A DNA stretch of 64,000 nt from Dyadobacter bucti (GCF_005869225.1 NZ_SWFP01000003.1:682001-746000); one strand, 5' to 3'; positions 19,687-28,559 are shown, counted from the first letter of the stretch. Numbers and translations: made by a program. Notes: generated by a model not told the origin, from the letters alone.

Positions 19687-20295
19687 ATGAGCATCCAATA
19701 TATTCTGGAAATAATCGGGACGTTTGCCTTTGCCATTTCCGGTGCCCTGGCGGTGCAAAACCAAAAGCACCAGGATTGGTTTGGGGCGAGTTTTACTGCA
19801 TTTATTTCTTCAATCGGCGGCGGGACGCTCAGGGATATTTTACTTGGGAGCTACCCTTTGGTCTGGATCAGTGACATTACCATTATTTACGCCATTATGG
19901 CTGGAATCGTCGTCACTTTTATCTTTTATAAATTCCTTTTAAGACTGAGAAGGACCTTATTTCTCTTCGACACATTCGGAATTGCGTTGTTTACGATCGT
20001 CGGTACCGAGAAAGCATTGCACTTGGGAGTGAGGCCCGAAATTGCGGCCATCATGGGTGTTTTTTCGGCTACGATGGGCGGCGTGATCCGGGATATGATG
20101 ACCAACGAAATCCCGATCATTTACAGGAAAGAGGTATATGCAACGGCCTGTATGGCGGGCGCCTGTTGCTATCTGCTACTGGACAGCATCGGGGCGGAGC
20201 GTAATGTTGCGTTCATTGCGGCTTCTCTCGTGATTATAGCGATCAGGATCCTGGCAGTGCGCTATCACTGGAGCGTACCGCGGTTTTTTAGGTGA
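19687..20295 (+). CDS. TRIC-type cation channel family protein (UPF0126, YadS-like)
   Basis: The 202-residue membrane protein has about seven helices arranged as two repeats. Each carries the diagnostic glycine-rich motif: SSIGGGTLRDILLG near residue 40 and ATMGGVIRDMM near 128. Prokaryotic TRIC homologues are trimeric, mainly K+-permeable channels. I use the ATG at 19687, since the reading from 19639 lies inside thyA in another frame. It is probably cotranscribed with osmC and thyA, and ends just before a terminator. Confidence 0.87.
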   Translation: MSIQYILEIIGTFAFAISGALAVQNQKHQDWFGASFTAFISSIGGGTLRDILLGSYPLVWISDITIIYAIMAGIVVTFIFYKFLLRLRRTLFLFDTFGIALFTIVGTEKALHLGVRPEIAAIMGVFSATMGGVIRDMMTNEIPIIYRKEVYATACMAGACCYLLLDSIGAERNVAFIAASLVIIAIRILAVRYHWSVPRFFR

Positions 20296-20296
20296 G

Positions 20297-20334
20297 AAAA
20301 AAAATGCCGCTTCCTGACGAAGCAGCATTTTTTT
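20297..20334. terminator. Bidirectional terminator
   Basis: A stem with arms 20297-20313 and 20319-20334, containing one mismatch, closes a 5-base loop. It is flanked by A8 on the left and T7 on the right, so it can stop both the TRIC gene and the convergent DUF2911 gene. Confidence 0.8.
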
Positions 20335-20354
20335 CCGTCTGTGATTCTGAAAAA

Positions 20355-21266
20355 TTATTTCTTCTTCTTTCCCTTCACATTCGATATAACCTCTTTCGGG
20401 GCGGTAGTAACTTTGGATTGTATCTGCTCTATACCTTTTTCAATCTGACCTTTGTAAAAGCCTGTAAAAGCGCCATCGCTGTTGGCATTGCCGGTTGTGA
20501 GGGCTTTCTGCGCAACGGGCAGCGCCTCTGTGAATTTGCCGAGTTTGGCAAGGATCTGCGCTTTCAGCCAGAGATTGGAATACGATTCTTTTAACCCGAT
20601 CGCTTTATCGGCAAGGGAAAGTGCCACTTGCAAGTCTTTGCCTTTGGTCAGTAAATAAGCAGCTGTACTCTGTATGACTCCGATATCTTCCGGTTTTTCG
20701 GCTATTGCTTTGTTGAGGCCTGTCATCGTAAGTTCCTGCGTATTGACGGCCAATGGCACAGGTATATTTACTGATGACCAGGATAGGTTTAGGGTCGTAG
20801 TACTGTCAGTAATCGGTGAAAAATCAATTTTGAAGGCCTCATTGAATTCGTTCGAGGTAGGTACAACCAGCACGCGCGCAACGTCTTCCGACTCTTTGTA
20901 AGCATCGGTACCCACCGAAAAGTTCTTATTCAGAATCACCGTCCAGGCAGCGCCCGATGGAATTGAAAGCAGTGCATATTTTCCGGCAGGTACTTTTTTG
21001 CCCCCGAACATAAATTCCGTACTGGCTTCAAGTGTGGTTGCCTGGTTAGCTCCTGTGCGCCAGAGCTGATTATAAGGTGCCAAGGCTGCGTTGTCTGTAA
21101 AAACTGTACGGCCCTTTATGCTTGGACGAGAATATTTTACGGTAAAATCGGTAATGCCAATTGTTTGCACAATGCCGGCAGCCGGACTGGGCTGCGGCGT
21201 GCGCTGAGCCATCGAACTGGTTGCCATCAATGCAGCAAGGGTAACTGAAAGAAGGTATTTTTTCAT
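20355..21266 (-). CDS. Secreted DUF2911 protein with helical-repeat tail
   Basis: The 303-residue protein has a signal peptide (MKKYLLSVTLAALMATSSMA). The DUF2911 domain covers about 20-180 (KYSRPSIKGRTVF, LWRTGANQATTLE, VPAGKYALLSIP). A C-terminal region, about 185-290, looks like degenerate TPR helices (NLWLKAQILAKLGKFTEALP), ending in a lysine run. DUF2911 proteins are common exported proteins of Bacteroidota with no firm function. The ATG at 21266 is preferred to a TTG at 21272. Confidence 0.85.
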   Translation of the reverse strand: MKKYLLSVTLAALMATSSMAQRTPQPSPAAGIVQTIGITDFTVKYSRPSIKGRTVFTDNAALAPYNQLWRTGANQATTLEASTEFMFGGKKVPAGKYALLSIPSGAAWTVILNKNFSVGTDAYKESEDVARVLVVPTSNEFNEAFKIDFSPITDSTTTLNLSWSSVNIPVPLAVNTQELTMTGLNKAIAEKPEDIGVIQSTAAYLLTKGKDLQVALSLADKAIGLKESYSNLWLKAQILAKLGKFTEALPVAQKALTTGNANSDGAFTGFYKGQIEKGIEQIQSKVTTAPKEVISNVKGKKKK

Positions 21267-21342
21267 TTTCAAAATAAGGTGGTTTATATATTGAAGTATT
21301 AAACTTGTGGTGAAATTAGAATGAAAAAATTACATAGCCTAC

Positions 21343-21888
21343 ATGAAACGTAATAGTTTGATATCCCTTCTCGATTCCTACATCCCCGTTGATGACAATG
21401 AAAATGATATGTATAAAGACACTGTCAGGTTTGTAACAGAAAATCCGGATTGTTTTGAGAGAACTCTGGAAAAAGGGCATGTGACCGCTTCCGGATGGGT
21501 TGTTTCACCCGACAGATCAATGGCATTGCTTATGCATCACCGCAAGCTGGACCGCTGGTTTCAGCCAGGCGGACATTGCGATGGGGACCCTTCGGTTGAA
21601 GAAGTAGCTCGGAAGGAAGTTTGGGAAGAAACCGGCGTTAGGGATCTGGAATTGTTGAAAGAAGGAATTTTCGATGTGGATGTACATCTGATCCCGGCAA
21701 ACAAGGAATTTCCTGCGCACTATCACTATGATATCAGGTTTATTTTCAAAGCAGACCCATTCAATGCGTTGATAATCAATAGTGAATCCAAAGATGTTCA
21801 ATGGATTCCTGTTACTGATATCGAAGGTTACAACAATTCTGAATCGATTATGCGCATGGTCAGGAAGACTATTGCTTTATCAGCTTGA
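21343..21888 (+). CDS. Nudix hydrolase
   Basis: The 181-residue protein has a Nudix domain from about residue 44. Its box, GGHCDGDPSVEEVARKEVWE then ETGV, keeps the metal-binding EE pair but has Pro at the first Glu position and Lys for the usual Arg. The GGHxDGDP form is a known Nudix subgroup, so it is probably active. The substrate is unknown (a nucleoside diphosphate derivative is usual). The 3' end overlaps the convergent subtilase gene by 20 bases. Confidence 0.87.
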   Translation: MKRNSLISLLDSYIPVDDNENDMYKDTVRFVTENPDCFERTLEKGHVTASGWVVSPDRSMALLMHHRKLDRWFQPGGHCDGDPSVEEVARKEVWEETGVRDLELLKEGIFDVDVHLIPANKEFPAHYHYDIRFIFKADPFNALIINSESKDVQWIPVTDIEGYNNSESIMRMVRKTIALSA

Positions 21889-23533
21889 AAGTCTTTTCCT
21901 GGTCACCTACTTTAATTTTGATCAGGTACAAACCGGTCGTCAACTGGCTGGTATCGATAGTCTGGGTCGCGGCGAGCCTGAGAGAAGACGTCCATAACGA
22001 TGCGCCGTTGGGGCTGTACAACCCCACGTTAGCATTTTTTCCCACAAGCGTGGCGGGATATGAAATAGTAATATCGGAATGCACCGGATTAGGAGCTACG
22101 ATCACAGATTTCAGAATGCTGTTTTCAGTACCCATGGGTTCAAATTCATCTGAAATGATCTGTTCTGCTTTCAGCACGCTGGGTACGCCGTAGCCAAGAA
22201 AGTTATCGGGATTGGAATACTGGCTCCCGGATTTTTTTAACACGTAGATAATTTGCTGGGCAGAAAGATTGGGATAGGCTTGCCAGAGTATGGCACATAA
22301 CCCGGCAACCTGAGGAGCTGAAAAAGAAGTACCACTACCACTGACCGCGTTCCCCGTTACGTTACCGACCACAGCCCCTGCACCCACAGCGGCTATGTCC
22401 GGCTTTTGCTGACCGGCCGCATTCGGGCCCATTGAACTCAGCGACGCGTGACTTCTGTCATAGGTACTAGCACCTACCGTCAGCACAGAATCCACATCTG
22501 CCGGTGCGACGATATATCCCCATGCATTGTCTCCTTCATTCCCGGCCGAATTGACTACCAGTACGCCGGTACGTGTGGCCATTCTGGCTGCGCGACTGAT
22601 AATGGTGGTTTTTCCGTCCATATCCTCGTAAGTGTAATTGTATTCCGGGGTATCAAACTCACCTTCAAAAGTACTGTATCCAAGCGAAGAGTTGATGATA
22701 TCGGCGCCCAGGCTGTCGGCACGTTCGGCTGCGATGAGCCAGGTTATTTCTTCGTACGGGCCTTCAATTGCATTGGTTTCAGTCCGGTAAAGGGCAAACG
22801 TTCCTCTGAAAGCTGAGCCGATCATCGTGCCAGGTTGGTAGGCGGCAATGGTTGAAATTACGTTCAAGCCATGCGACCCATCATTATAAACGTTGCTTTC
22901 CCGGGCAATGAAATCGTAGGTGTCGATCACCCGTTTTTCATCCATTACCGCTTTCATATAGGCGACCTCATTCAGTTTGCTGAATCCATTGTCTAGCACG
23001 GCAATGATCATATTTTCTCCCTGAAAGCCTTTTTTATGAAGCTCCGGCACCTCCATCAATGCAAGTTGAGCATTCATGTTGCCGTAATTCAGATCTTCAG
23101 TAGCTTCCGATTTTTCAGCGATCGCAGCCACGCGTTCTATTCCGGGAGACTTTGCTGCAAGGTTGGCAACGGGTTTATTGAGCTCAATCCCTTTATAAAA
23201 CGGCAGCTTTTTGATTTCGGCCAACTGGCTGGCAGAGGCTTCGACCAACGATCCGTTGAACCAGCGTGAGGAATAAACTACCGAGGCGCCGGTTTGTTTG
23301 ATCGCGTCAACATAGCTGGGATTTACAGGCAAGTCGCTGGTTTTAATTGCGATATTTTGCCTTGCTCTTCTGGAAATTGCGCGTTCGGATAAATATCCGC
23401 CCGGCGTGTCTACCGAATAAGGGGAATTCGCTTTGTCTTTGTATAAAATAAGATACCTGGGATTGCTCTGGGCTTTTACTTCGAAAACGAAGTGCATCAG
23501 TAAGATAAGTGTGAAGAATAAAGGTTTGGTCAT
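21869..23533 (-). CDS. Subtilisin-like (S8) protease with T9SS C-terminal sorting domain
   Basis: The 554-residue preproprotein has a signal peptide ending EVKAQ, a propeptide, and an S8 domain with the triad Asp181 (IIAVLDNGF), His221 (DGSHGLNV) and Ser403 (SGTSFSAPQVAG). The oxyanion Asn332 lies in NSAGNEGD. The last 75 or so residues form a type A type IX sorting domain: PNPVHSDITISYP, then YLIKIKVGDQEKTFKLIKQ. It is therefore likely secreted across the outer membrane by the T9SS, of which porW/sprE is at 43.7 kb. The ATG at 23533 overlaps the stop of the upstream lipoprotein gene as ATGA. Confidence 0.92.
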   Translation of the reverse strand: MTKPLFFTLILLMHFVFEVKAQSNPRYLILYKDKANSPYSVDTPGGYLSERAISRRARQNIAIKTSDLPVNPSYVDAIKQTGASVVYSSRWFNGSLVEASASQLAEIKKLPFYKGIELNKPVANLAAKSPGIERVAAIAEKSEATEDLNYGNMNAQLALMEVPELHKKGFQGENMIIAVLDNGFSKLNEVAYMKAVMDEKRVIDTYDFIARESNVYNDGSHGLNVISTIAAYQPGTMIGSAFRGTFALYRTETNAIEGPYEEITWLIAAERADSLGADIINSSLGYSTFEGEFDTPEYNYTYEDMDGKTTIISRAARMATRTGVLVVNSAGNEGDNAWGYIVAPADVDSVLTVGASTYDRSHASLSSMGPNAAGQQKPDIAAVGAGAVVGNVTGNAVSGSGTSFSAPQVAGLCAILWQAYPNLSAQQIIYVLKKSGSQYSNPDNFLGYGVPSVLKAEQIISDEFEPMGTENSILKSVIVAPNPVHSDITISYPATLVGKNANVGLYSPNGASLWTSSLRLAATQTIDTSQLTTGLYLIKIKVGDQEKTFKLIKQ

Positions 23534-24216
23534 TGTTTGCCGTGGTTTTGAATAATGCTGATTTCCCTCCAACCCGAATTGATCACGCCTTTTCCCAGGC
23601 AATCAGCTGTATAACAATATTGTAAATAAATCCGCTCTCTTCTAATCAAACCAACGTCGCGGGCATATATTTCTATATACCTGTTTCTTGACAAAAGTGT
23701 TGAATCATCCTGCCGGATTATTGTGATGGTGTTGGGGAAAGATAGGTATGTGTCTGAATGTGGCTCTCCGACCCGTGAGGCCTCGAATATCCGTTCGTTT
23801 TGATTGTTTAGCAAATTCCCGTTCCATCTCAGGCCATTGGATACAGGCAGACGCATTCTGACGATCGTCTTACCGCCTTCCTGCGCCAGAATTTTGTCTT
23901 TGGTACGCAATTGCACACCGATGGAGTCCTGCTTCCAGTCCTGAGAAGGCCTTTTGGAAAAATATTTTATATTAAAAACACGCTCGCTATCGGAGTTCAT
24001 AAAGGAGTCACCTATAGTTTCCCGCGTAAGGTACCGAATTGTTTCGTCAGGCTGAAAACGCTGGTAGTTCGTCCGGCTGACGTCCAGCTCCACGAACTGA
24101 CCGGTTTGTAAAGGGAAATATTCAAATCCCACGTTACCGGTTCGCTGGGACGGATCGGAACAGGAAACCAGCATCAGTAGTAACGCGAAGTTCCGTAAAA
24201 GATGAATTGTTCGCAT
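23530..24216 (-). CDS. Hypothetical lipoprotein coupled to the S8 protease
   Basis: The 228-residue protein has a lipoprotein signal (MRTIHLLRNFALLLMLVSCS) with the lipobox cysteine at 19. The mature part is probably beta-rich, with FEYFPLQTGQFVELDVSRTN; no known domain is recognised. Its TGA stop overlaps the protease start by four bases (ATGA), so translation of the two is likely coupled. The pair may be functionally linked, for example as a surface or periplasmic partner of the protease, but that is inference. It lies 39 bases after the FMN glutamate-synthase-like gene. Confidence 0.8.
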   Translation of the reverse strand: MRTIHLLRNFALLLMLVSCSDPSQRTGNVGFEYFPLQTGQFVELDVSRTNYQRFQPDETIRYLTRETIGDSFMNSDSERVFNIKYFSKRPSQDWKQDSIGVQLRTKDKILAQEGGKTIVRMRLPVSNGLRWNGNLLNNQNERIFEASRVGEPHSDTYLSFPNTITIIRQDDSTLLSRNRYIEIYARDVGLIRRERIYLQYCYTADCLGKGVINSGWREISIIQNHGKQ

Positions 24217-24255
24217 GATGATAGTGTATGAGTAGTAAAAGTCTTTTTACCAGGG

Positions 24256-25848
24256 TTAAGCCGGCTGAGATTCCAGGACTTTTCTGCCGCCGAGATGCGT
24301 ACATTCCAGCAACGGTTTAAGGCCTGAGTAGGGAACGATGGTTTTAAGATATCCGTAGTTGTCCGCAAGAGAAACCGTCCGGTTATTATCTCCCATTGAA
24401 ATATCAACATCATTCATACCAAACTGGCAGGGGTGTTCGTAGCCAGCGGCGTGGGTTATTTCGATGATCTCTTTGGCAAGCGTTTTCATGTAGTTACTGA
24501 AGCGCTCGCTTTTCAGAGCAGGGTCGATGCCGGCTTCAAGCCATTTGTTGTTGGTGGCGATACCGGTAGGGCAGCGGTTGGTATGGCAGGATTGTGCCTG
24601 GATGCAACCGATAGACAGCATCGCTTCCCTTGCAACATTAATGACATCGGCACCCATCGAAAAGGCCATTACCGCCTGAGCCGGAAGCCCGAGTTTGCCG
24701 GATGCTATAAAGGTGATTTTATCATTAAGGTTTCTTTTCTGGAATATTTTGTAAACCGTACTGAAAGCAAAAACCAATGGGAGCGAAACATGGTCGGCGA
24801 AAGACGGAGGAGCTGCGCCGGTGCCGCCTTCGCCACCATCGATGGTGATAAAGTCGGGGCCTTTCCCGGTTTCAGCCATCAGGTCAGCCAGTTCTTCCCA
24901 CATATCCGTTTTGCCCACCGCAGACTTGATCCCCACTGGAAGACCAGTAGTTTCTGCCATTTGTTCAATAAAATCAATCATACCGCGCACGTCCGAAAAT
25001 GCGCTGTGATAGGGAGGAGAAACAATATCTACCCCCATGGGTACTTGGCGTATGTCAGCAATTTCCGCAGTGATCTTGCTGGCGGGAAGTACGCCGCCTT
25101 TTCCGGGTTTTGCCCCCTGAGAGAGTTTGAGCTCGATCATCCGGACAGCCGGATTATTCTGCGTCATTTTTACAAGTTTATCCATCATGAAATTCCCTTC
25201 ATGATCCCTGACACCGAAATAGGACGTCCCCATATTGAACACCACATCAGCCCCGAATTTATGGTAGGGCGAAAGTCCGCCTTCGCCGGTATTGTGGTAG
25301 TTGCCAAACTGGTACGAACCTTTGTTCAGCGATTCTATTGCGCGGGAAGACAGCGAGCCAAAGCTCATGGCACTCACATTCACCACCGAGCGCGGGCGGT
25401 ATGGTCTTTTCCGATTATGAAACTCCCCGATGAGTTTAGCAGACGGAATGGTATAATGGTTGGGATCGCTGCCGTTTCTGACATGGTGATTGTGCGCAGG
25501 ATCCAGTTTGTAGGGAAGCATAGAGGGCTTGATGAGCACATAACCCGCTTCCTGCATATTCTGGTCTGTTCCAAAGCCCTGATAATTATTTTCCTTTTTC
25601 GAAGACGCATATATCCAGGATCTCTGCCGTCTGTTGAATGGTAGTTCTTCACGGTTGTTGGCCACAATATACTGGCGCAATTCGGGACCAATGGTTTCGA
25701 TCAGATACCTGAAATGACCTACCAACGGAAAGTTGTGCTGTATGGTGTGCTTTTTCTGCAGAATATCCCTGGCGACGATCACCAGAATCGCAACCAGAAT
25801 ATATACCCAGACAGGAATTGACGTCAGAAATGTCGAAACAGGATCCAT
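24256..25848 (-). CDS. FMN-binding glutamate synthase-family protein (GltB2-like)
   Basis: The 530-residue protein starts with one membrane helix (PVWVYILVAILVIVARDIL, about 10-29) and continues as a stand-alone glutamate synthase FMN/TIM-barrel domain. Motifs include MSFGSLSSRAIESLN, YHNTGEGGLSPYH, ELKLSQGAKPGKGG and DGGEGGTGAAPPS. Cysteines in CIQAQSCHTNRCPTGIAT match the Fe-S ligands of the family. It lacks the glutaminase and GXGXG domains of full GltB. Such short proteins are common in bacteria and their true reaction is not established. It lies between aroA (30 bases upstream) and the lipoprotein-protease pair. Confidence 0.9.
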   Translation of the reverse strand: MDPVSTFLTSIPVWVYILVAILVIVARDILQKKHTIQHNFPLVGHFRYLIETIGPELRQYIVANNREELPFNRRQRSWIYASSKKENNYQGFGTDQNMQEAGYVLIKPSMLPYKLDPAHNHHVRNGSDPNHYTIPSAKLIGEFHNRKRPYRPRSVVNVSAMSFGSLSSRAIESLNKGSYQFGNYHNTGEGGLSPYHKFGADVVFNMGTSYFGVRDHEGNFMMDKLVKMTQNNPAVRMIELKLSQGAKPGKGGVLPASKITAEIADIRQVPMGVDIVSPPYHSAFSDVRGMIDFIEQMAETTGLPVGIKSAVGKTDMWEELADLMAETGKGPDFITIDGGEGGTGAAPPSFADHVSLPLVFAFSTVYKIFQKRNLNDKITFIASGKLGLPAQAVMAFSMGADVINVAREAMLSIGCIQAQSCHTNRCPTGIATNNKWLEAGIDPALKSERFSNYMKTLAKEIIEITHAAGYEHPCQFGMNDVDISMGDNNRTVSLADNYGYLKTIVPYSGLKPLLECTHLGGRKVLESQPA

Positions 25849-25878
25849 AATTTCAGGGATGTTGATGAAAGACCATGA

Positions 25879-27114
25879 TTATTGCTCTTCCCAGGAAGTG
25901 ACTGTTGCCAGATGTTTCCAGTATCCCGGGTAAGATTTAACAACTACGTCGGGATCTTCAATAATGATGGGTTGTACCATTCCTGCCGGGGCAAAAGCCA
26001 TCGCCATACGGTGATCATCATAAGTATGAATGGAAGCAGGGGTTGTTGGTACTGTCTCTTCTGTCCGTCTGACTTCGTACAGATGGTCTTTTTCCATTTC
26101 TATCAGTTCTGCACCCAGCTTCTTGAGTTCTTGCTGAAGGGCAAAAACGCGGTCTGTCTCTTTTATTTTCAAGCTTTCAATACCTGTGAGCGAAAGCCGT
26201 ATGTTTTTAACTGCGCAGCATACCGCCACGGTTTGTGCAAGATCGGGGCATGCAGTGAAGTCCCAGCCTATCGATGCAGCCGGCTGGATTTTGGTAAGCA
26301 AAACACCACGGTCTGTAAAAATGCTTTCCACGCCAAGGTGCCGCATGATATCGACAATAGCGCTGTCGCCCTGCAGAGAATCTTTTTTTAATCCCAGAAG
26401 CTCCACTTCTGCATCCTCGGCCAGAGCTACAATGCTGTACCAGTAACTTGCACCCGACCAGTCCGACTCGATTGAATAGGGTTGCGGCTGGTATTTGAAT
26501 GGCGGAATGTATATGGTGTTAGCGATCCAGTCTGCCTCGTATTCTATGCCAAAATGCGCCATCTGTTTGAGCGTCATTTCAATGTAAGGTTTTGATCCAA
26601 CTTCCCCTTCCAGCTGTATTTTGAGACCGCTCGGCAACTCAGGTGAGATCAGTAACAAAGCAGAAATGTACTGGCTGCTCACATCTCCGCGCATCACCAG
26701 CTCATTGGTACCTGAATAAGAAAAGCCGTTCAGTTTCAGCGGAGGATAACCTTCTTCTTTTTCATAACTTATATCCGCTCCAAGTATTCTTAACGCATCC
26801 ACGAGTATACCGATCGGACGTTCGCACATGCGTGGTGTACCGGTCATGATCTTTGACTGGTTAGTTACCGCGAAAAAAGCAGTGAGAAAACGCATGGTGG
26901 TACCGGCATCGATGACGTCAGCTATTGGTTCGCCGGAGTTCAGCAACCGGAGCATCGTCTGCGAGTCACGCGCTTCGGAAATGTTGGAAAGCTCACACTG
27001 AAAACCAGTAAGTGCATCAATGATCAGGGCCCGGTTGCATTCGCTTTTTGAAGCAGCCAATCTGATTTCTGCACGTATGGGTTGTTTGGGTGGGTGTACG
27101 AGAATTGATTTCAC
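25879..27114 (-). CDS. aroA: 3-phosphoshikimate 1-carboxyvinyltransferase (EPSP synthase)
   Basis: AroA joins PEP to shikimate-3-phosphate in chorismate synthesis. The 411-residue protein is a little shorter than typical. It carries the shikimate-phosphate motif LAASKSECNRALII, DAGTTMRFLTAFFA, RGDVSSQYISALL, the catalytic region CPDLAQT, and DDHRMAMAFA near the C-terminus. The start is GTG at 27114. Position 4 of the DAGTT motif lacks the usual NAGT start, as in many Bacteroidota enzymes, so it may be of the glyphosate-tolerant kind, which is inference only. It probably shares a transcript with the gene at 24256. Confidence 0.93.
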   Translation of the reverse strand: MKSILVHPPKQPIRAEIRLAASKSECNRALIIDALTGFQCELSNISEARDSQTMLRLLNSGEPIADVIDAGTTMRFLTAFFAVTNQSKIMTGTPRMCERPIGILVDALRILGADISYEKEEGYPPLKLNGFSYSGTNELVMRGDVSSQYISALLLISPELPSGLKIQLEGEVGSKPYIEMTLKQMAHFGIEYEADWIANTIYIPPFKYQPQPYSIESDWSGASYWYSIVALAEDAEVELLGLKKDSLQGDSAIVDIMRHLGVESIFTDRGVLLTKIQPAASIGWDFTACPDLAQTVAVCCAVKNIRLSLTGIESLKIKETDRVFALQQELKKLGAELIEMEKDHLYEVRRTEETVPTTPASIHTYDDHRMAMAFAPAGMVQPIIIEDPDVVVKSYPGYWKHLATVTSWEEQ

Positions 27115-27175
27115 TATTAAAAATCTGATTTGGGTAAAATTGGTGTGGTTTGATCACACCTGTGTCAAACTTGGA

Positions 27176-27790
27176 TTAGTAGGTTTCCAGCACTTTCAGC
27201 TTGTTCCGCCCGTTAATTTTAAGGGAAGAAAAAGTGAGCTTGTAGCAAACAAAACCGGCTGCCATCAGTGCTCCGCCGACGATCAATGAAGAAGAATCTG
27301 TTGTAAAACGTTTGTTATCAACTCCTCTATTGAAAAAATCGGCTCCGATATAGATCAGGCCGGCCAGCGGGAGTATCGGTGCAAGCTGGGAAATAAACGG
27401 GATACGTCTGGATACTTTCATCAGCCGTACATCTTTCAGAAGGATTTCCTGATAATCCATTCTGTTGACCGCTTCATTGATGATCGCAATGCTGAAAGAT
27501 GAATCAGAAACACTGGCAATGGTCTCATTGAAACGGATAGTCTCGTTCTCCATCCGGAACTTGATATTGTCTCCCGGAAAAAAACGGTAACGGTGAAATC
27601 CGCCGATTACCGGGGACGCGTCCAGTACCAGGTATTTCTGGCCGGGTGTGGCGATTATTCGGCTTGTATTGCTTTGTTTTAGAAAGAGTTCCTCGCCAGA
27701 AAGCGCCTTTTTGGGGTCATAATGGTCTTGTGCCCACGCTTTCAAATTCCCCAGGAGAAGCAAAATGACAATAACTAGTAGTTGTCTCAT
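27176..27790 (-). CDS. Hypothetical exported membrane protein
   Basis: The 204-residue protein begins with a signal peptide (MRQLLVIVILLLLGNLKAWA). A middle domain may be beta-rich (GGFHRYRFFPGDNIKFRMEN), and two C-terminal hydrophobic segments (LAPILPLAGLIYIGADFF and SLIVGGALMAAGFVCYKL) are likely membrane helices. It resembles uncharacterised Bacteroidota proteins and I cannot name a family. The ATG at 27790 is preferred to an in-frame start at 27811. It lies 61 bases before aroA. Confidence 0.75.
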   Translation of the reverse strand: MRQLLVIVILLLLGNLKAWAQDHYDPKKALSGEELFLKQSNTSRIIATPGQKYLVLDASPVIGGFHRYRFFPGDNIKFRMENETIRFNETIASVSDSSFSIAIINEAVNRMDYQEILLKDVRLMKVSRRIPFISQLAPILPLAGLIYIGADFFNRGVDNKRFTTDSSSLIVGGALMAAGFVCYKLTFSSLKINGRNKLKVLETY

Positions 27791-27796
27791 ATAATA

Positions 27797-27831
27797 AAAA
27801 GAATGGTTCAAATATAGGGAATCATTCTTTT
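27797..27831 (-). terminator. Terminator of the DUF502 gene
   Basis: A 12-bp stem (27797-27808 with 27820-27831, one G-U) with an 11-base loop is followed on the minus strand by a T run. It sits between the DUF502 stop and the next minus-strand gene. Its loop contains a promoter-like -7 box. Confidence 0.6.
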
Positions 27832-27841
27832 AAACGGGCAA
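27809..27841 (-). promoter_or_regulatory. Candidate promoter inside terminator loop, for 27790 gene
   Basis: On the minus strand TTG (27841-27839), a 22-base spacer and TATATTTG (27816-27809) match the Bacteroidota promoter. The -7 box is the loop of the upstream terminator and the leader would be only about 12 bases. Confidence 0.35.
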
Positions 27842-27877
27842 AAGTGTTGCAATGTTGCTTATTTAAAAGGCTATAAA

Positions 27878-28501
27878 TTAATCTTCTTCGGCCGTTTCTT
27901 CTTTGGAAACTTTTACCGAAACACCACCCGATACCAGCATTTTCATGACGTCTGTGGACTTGGCGTCCAGTGGGGTAACATGCTCGGCAGGGACAATAAA
28001 TAATTCGCCGGACAAGGCGTAGGAGAGTGGCATGTAAACCGCTACGTGGTCGGCGATTTTCAGATGGCTGAGATCTGTCTGCGTTATAAAACCGATTTTT
28101 TTGATACCCGTTTCTTTGTACATCGTGACGAGTACGGGCTGGTTAAACTTCTTTTTATCGCCGACAAATGCCAGTATCAGGTCTTTGAGAGAATAATAAA
28201 TCAGGCTCACAAGCGGAATCCTGCGCATGAAACCTTCCGTGAACTTGAAGAAGGATTGTGGTATGATGGTTGAAAAAAAGAAACCAAGAAGGATAATTCC
28301 TGAGATAATGATCAATACGCCCAAACCCGGGAGATAAACGGTCCTGTTGCCTGAGATCGGGATTTCAATAGGGATGATGTTATCAAGAAATTCGATTCCG
28401 GTCCAGATGATCAGCGCAGTAGCATAAAGTGGTGCCACCAGGACGAGCCCACGAATGAAATAACTGATTATGCGTTTCAGAAAAGGACTTTTAATCTCCA
28501 T
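27878..28501 (-). CDS. DUF502 family membrane protein
   Basis: The 207-residue protein has two N-terminal membrane helices (FIRGLVLVAPLYATALIIW and GLGVLIIISGIILLGFFFS) followed by a soluble region with RRIPLVSLIYYSLKDL and MPLSYALSGELFIVP. These are the conserved blocks of DUF502 (PF04367), a widespread protein of unknown function. The C-terminus is acidic (KEETAEED). The ATG at 28501 (MEIKSPFLKRI) is chosen over one five codons upstream, since a charged start before the helix is typical. Confidence 0.85.
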   Translation of the reverse strand: MEIKSPFLKRIISYFIRGLVLVAPLYATALIIWTGIEFLDNIIPIEIPISGNRTVYLPGLGVLIIISGIILLGFFFSTIIPQSFFKFTEGFMRRIPLVSLIYYSLKDLILAFVGDKKKFNQPVLVTMYKETGIKKIGFITQTDLSHLKIADHVAVYMPLSYALSGELFIVPAEHVTPLDAKSTDVMKMLVSGGVSVKVSKEETAEED

Positions 28502-28559
28502 GGAACGTTGCCGCAATGAAGCGGGAATTGTATAGTAAAATAAATCAGCCTCAATTTTT

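Noticed and set aside
21541..21640. Degenerate Nudix box suggesting an inactive enzyme
   Set aside because: The GGHxDGDP variant with Pro at that position belongs to a known Nudix subgroup and the EE metal pair is intact.
24433..25644. 403-codon open frame on the plus strand
   Set aside because: It is wholly antisense to the well conserved glutamate-synthase-like gene at 24256-25848 and its product has no recognisable motif.
27142..27160. GGTGTG/CACACC inverted repeat before aroA
   Set aside because: The stem is only 6 bp and the following T run is weak (AATTTT), so neither a terminator nor an operator can be supported.
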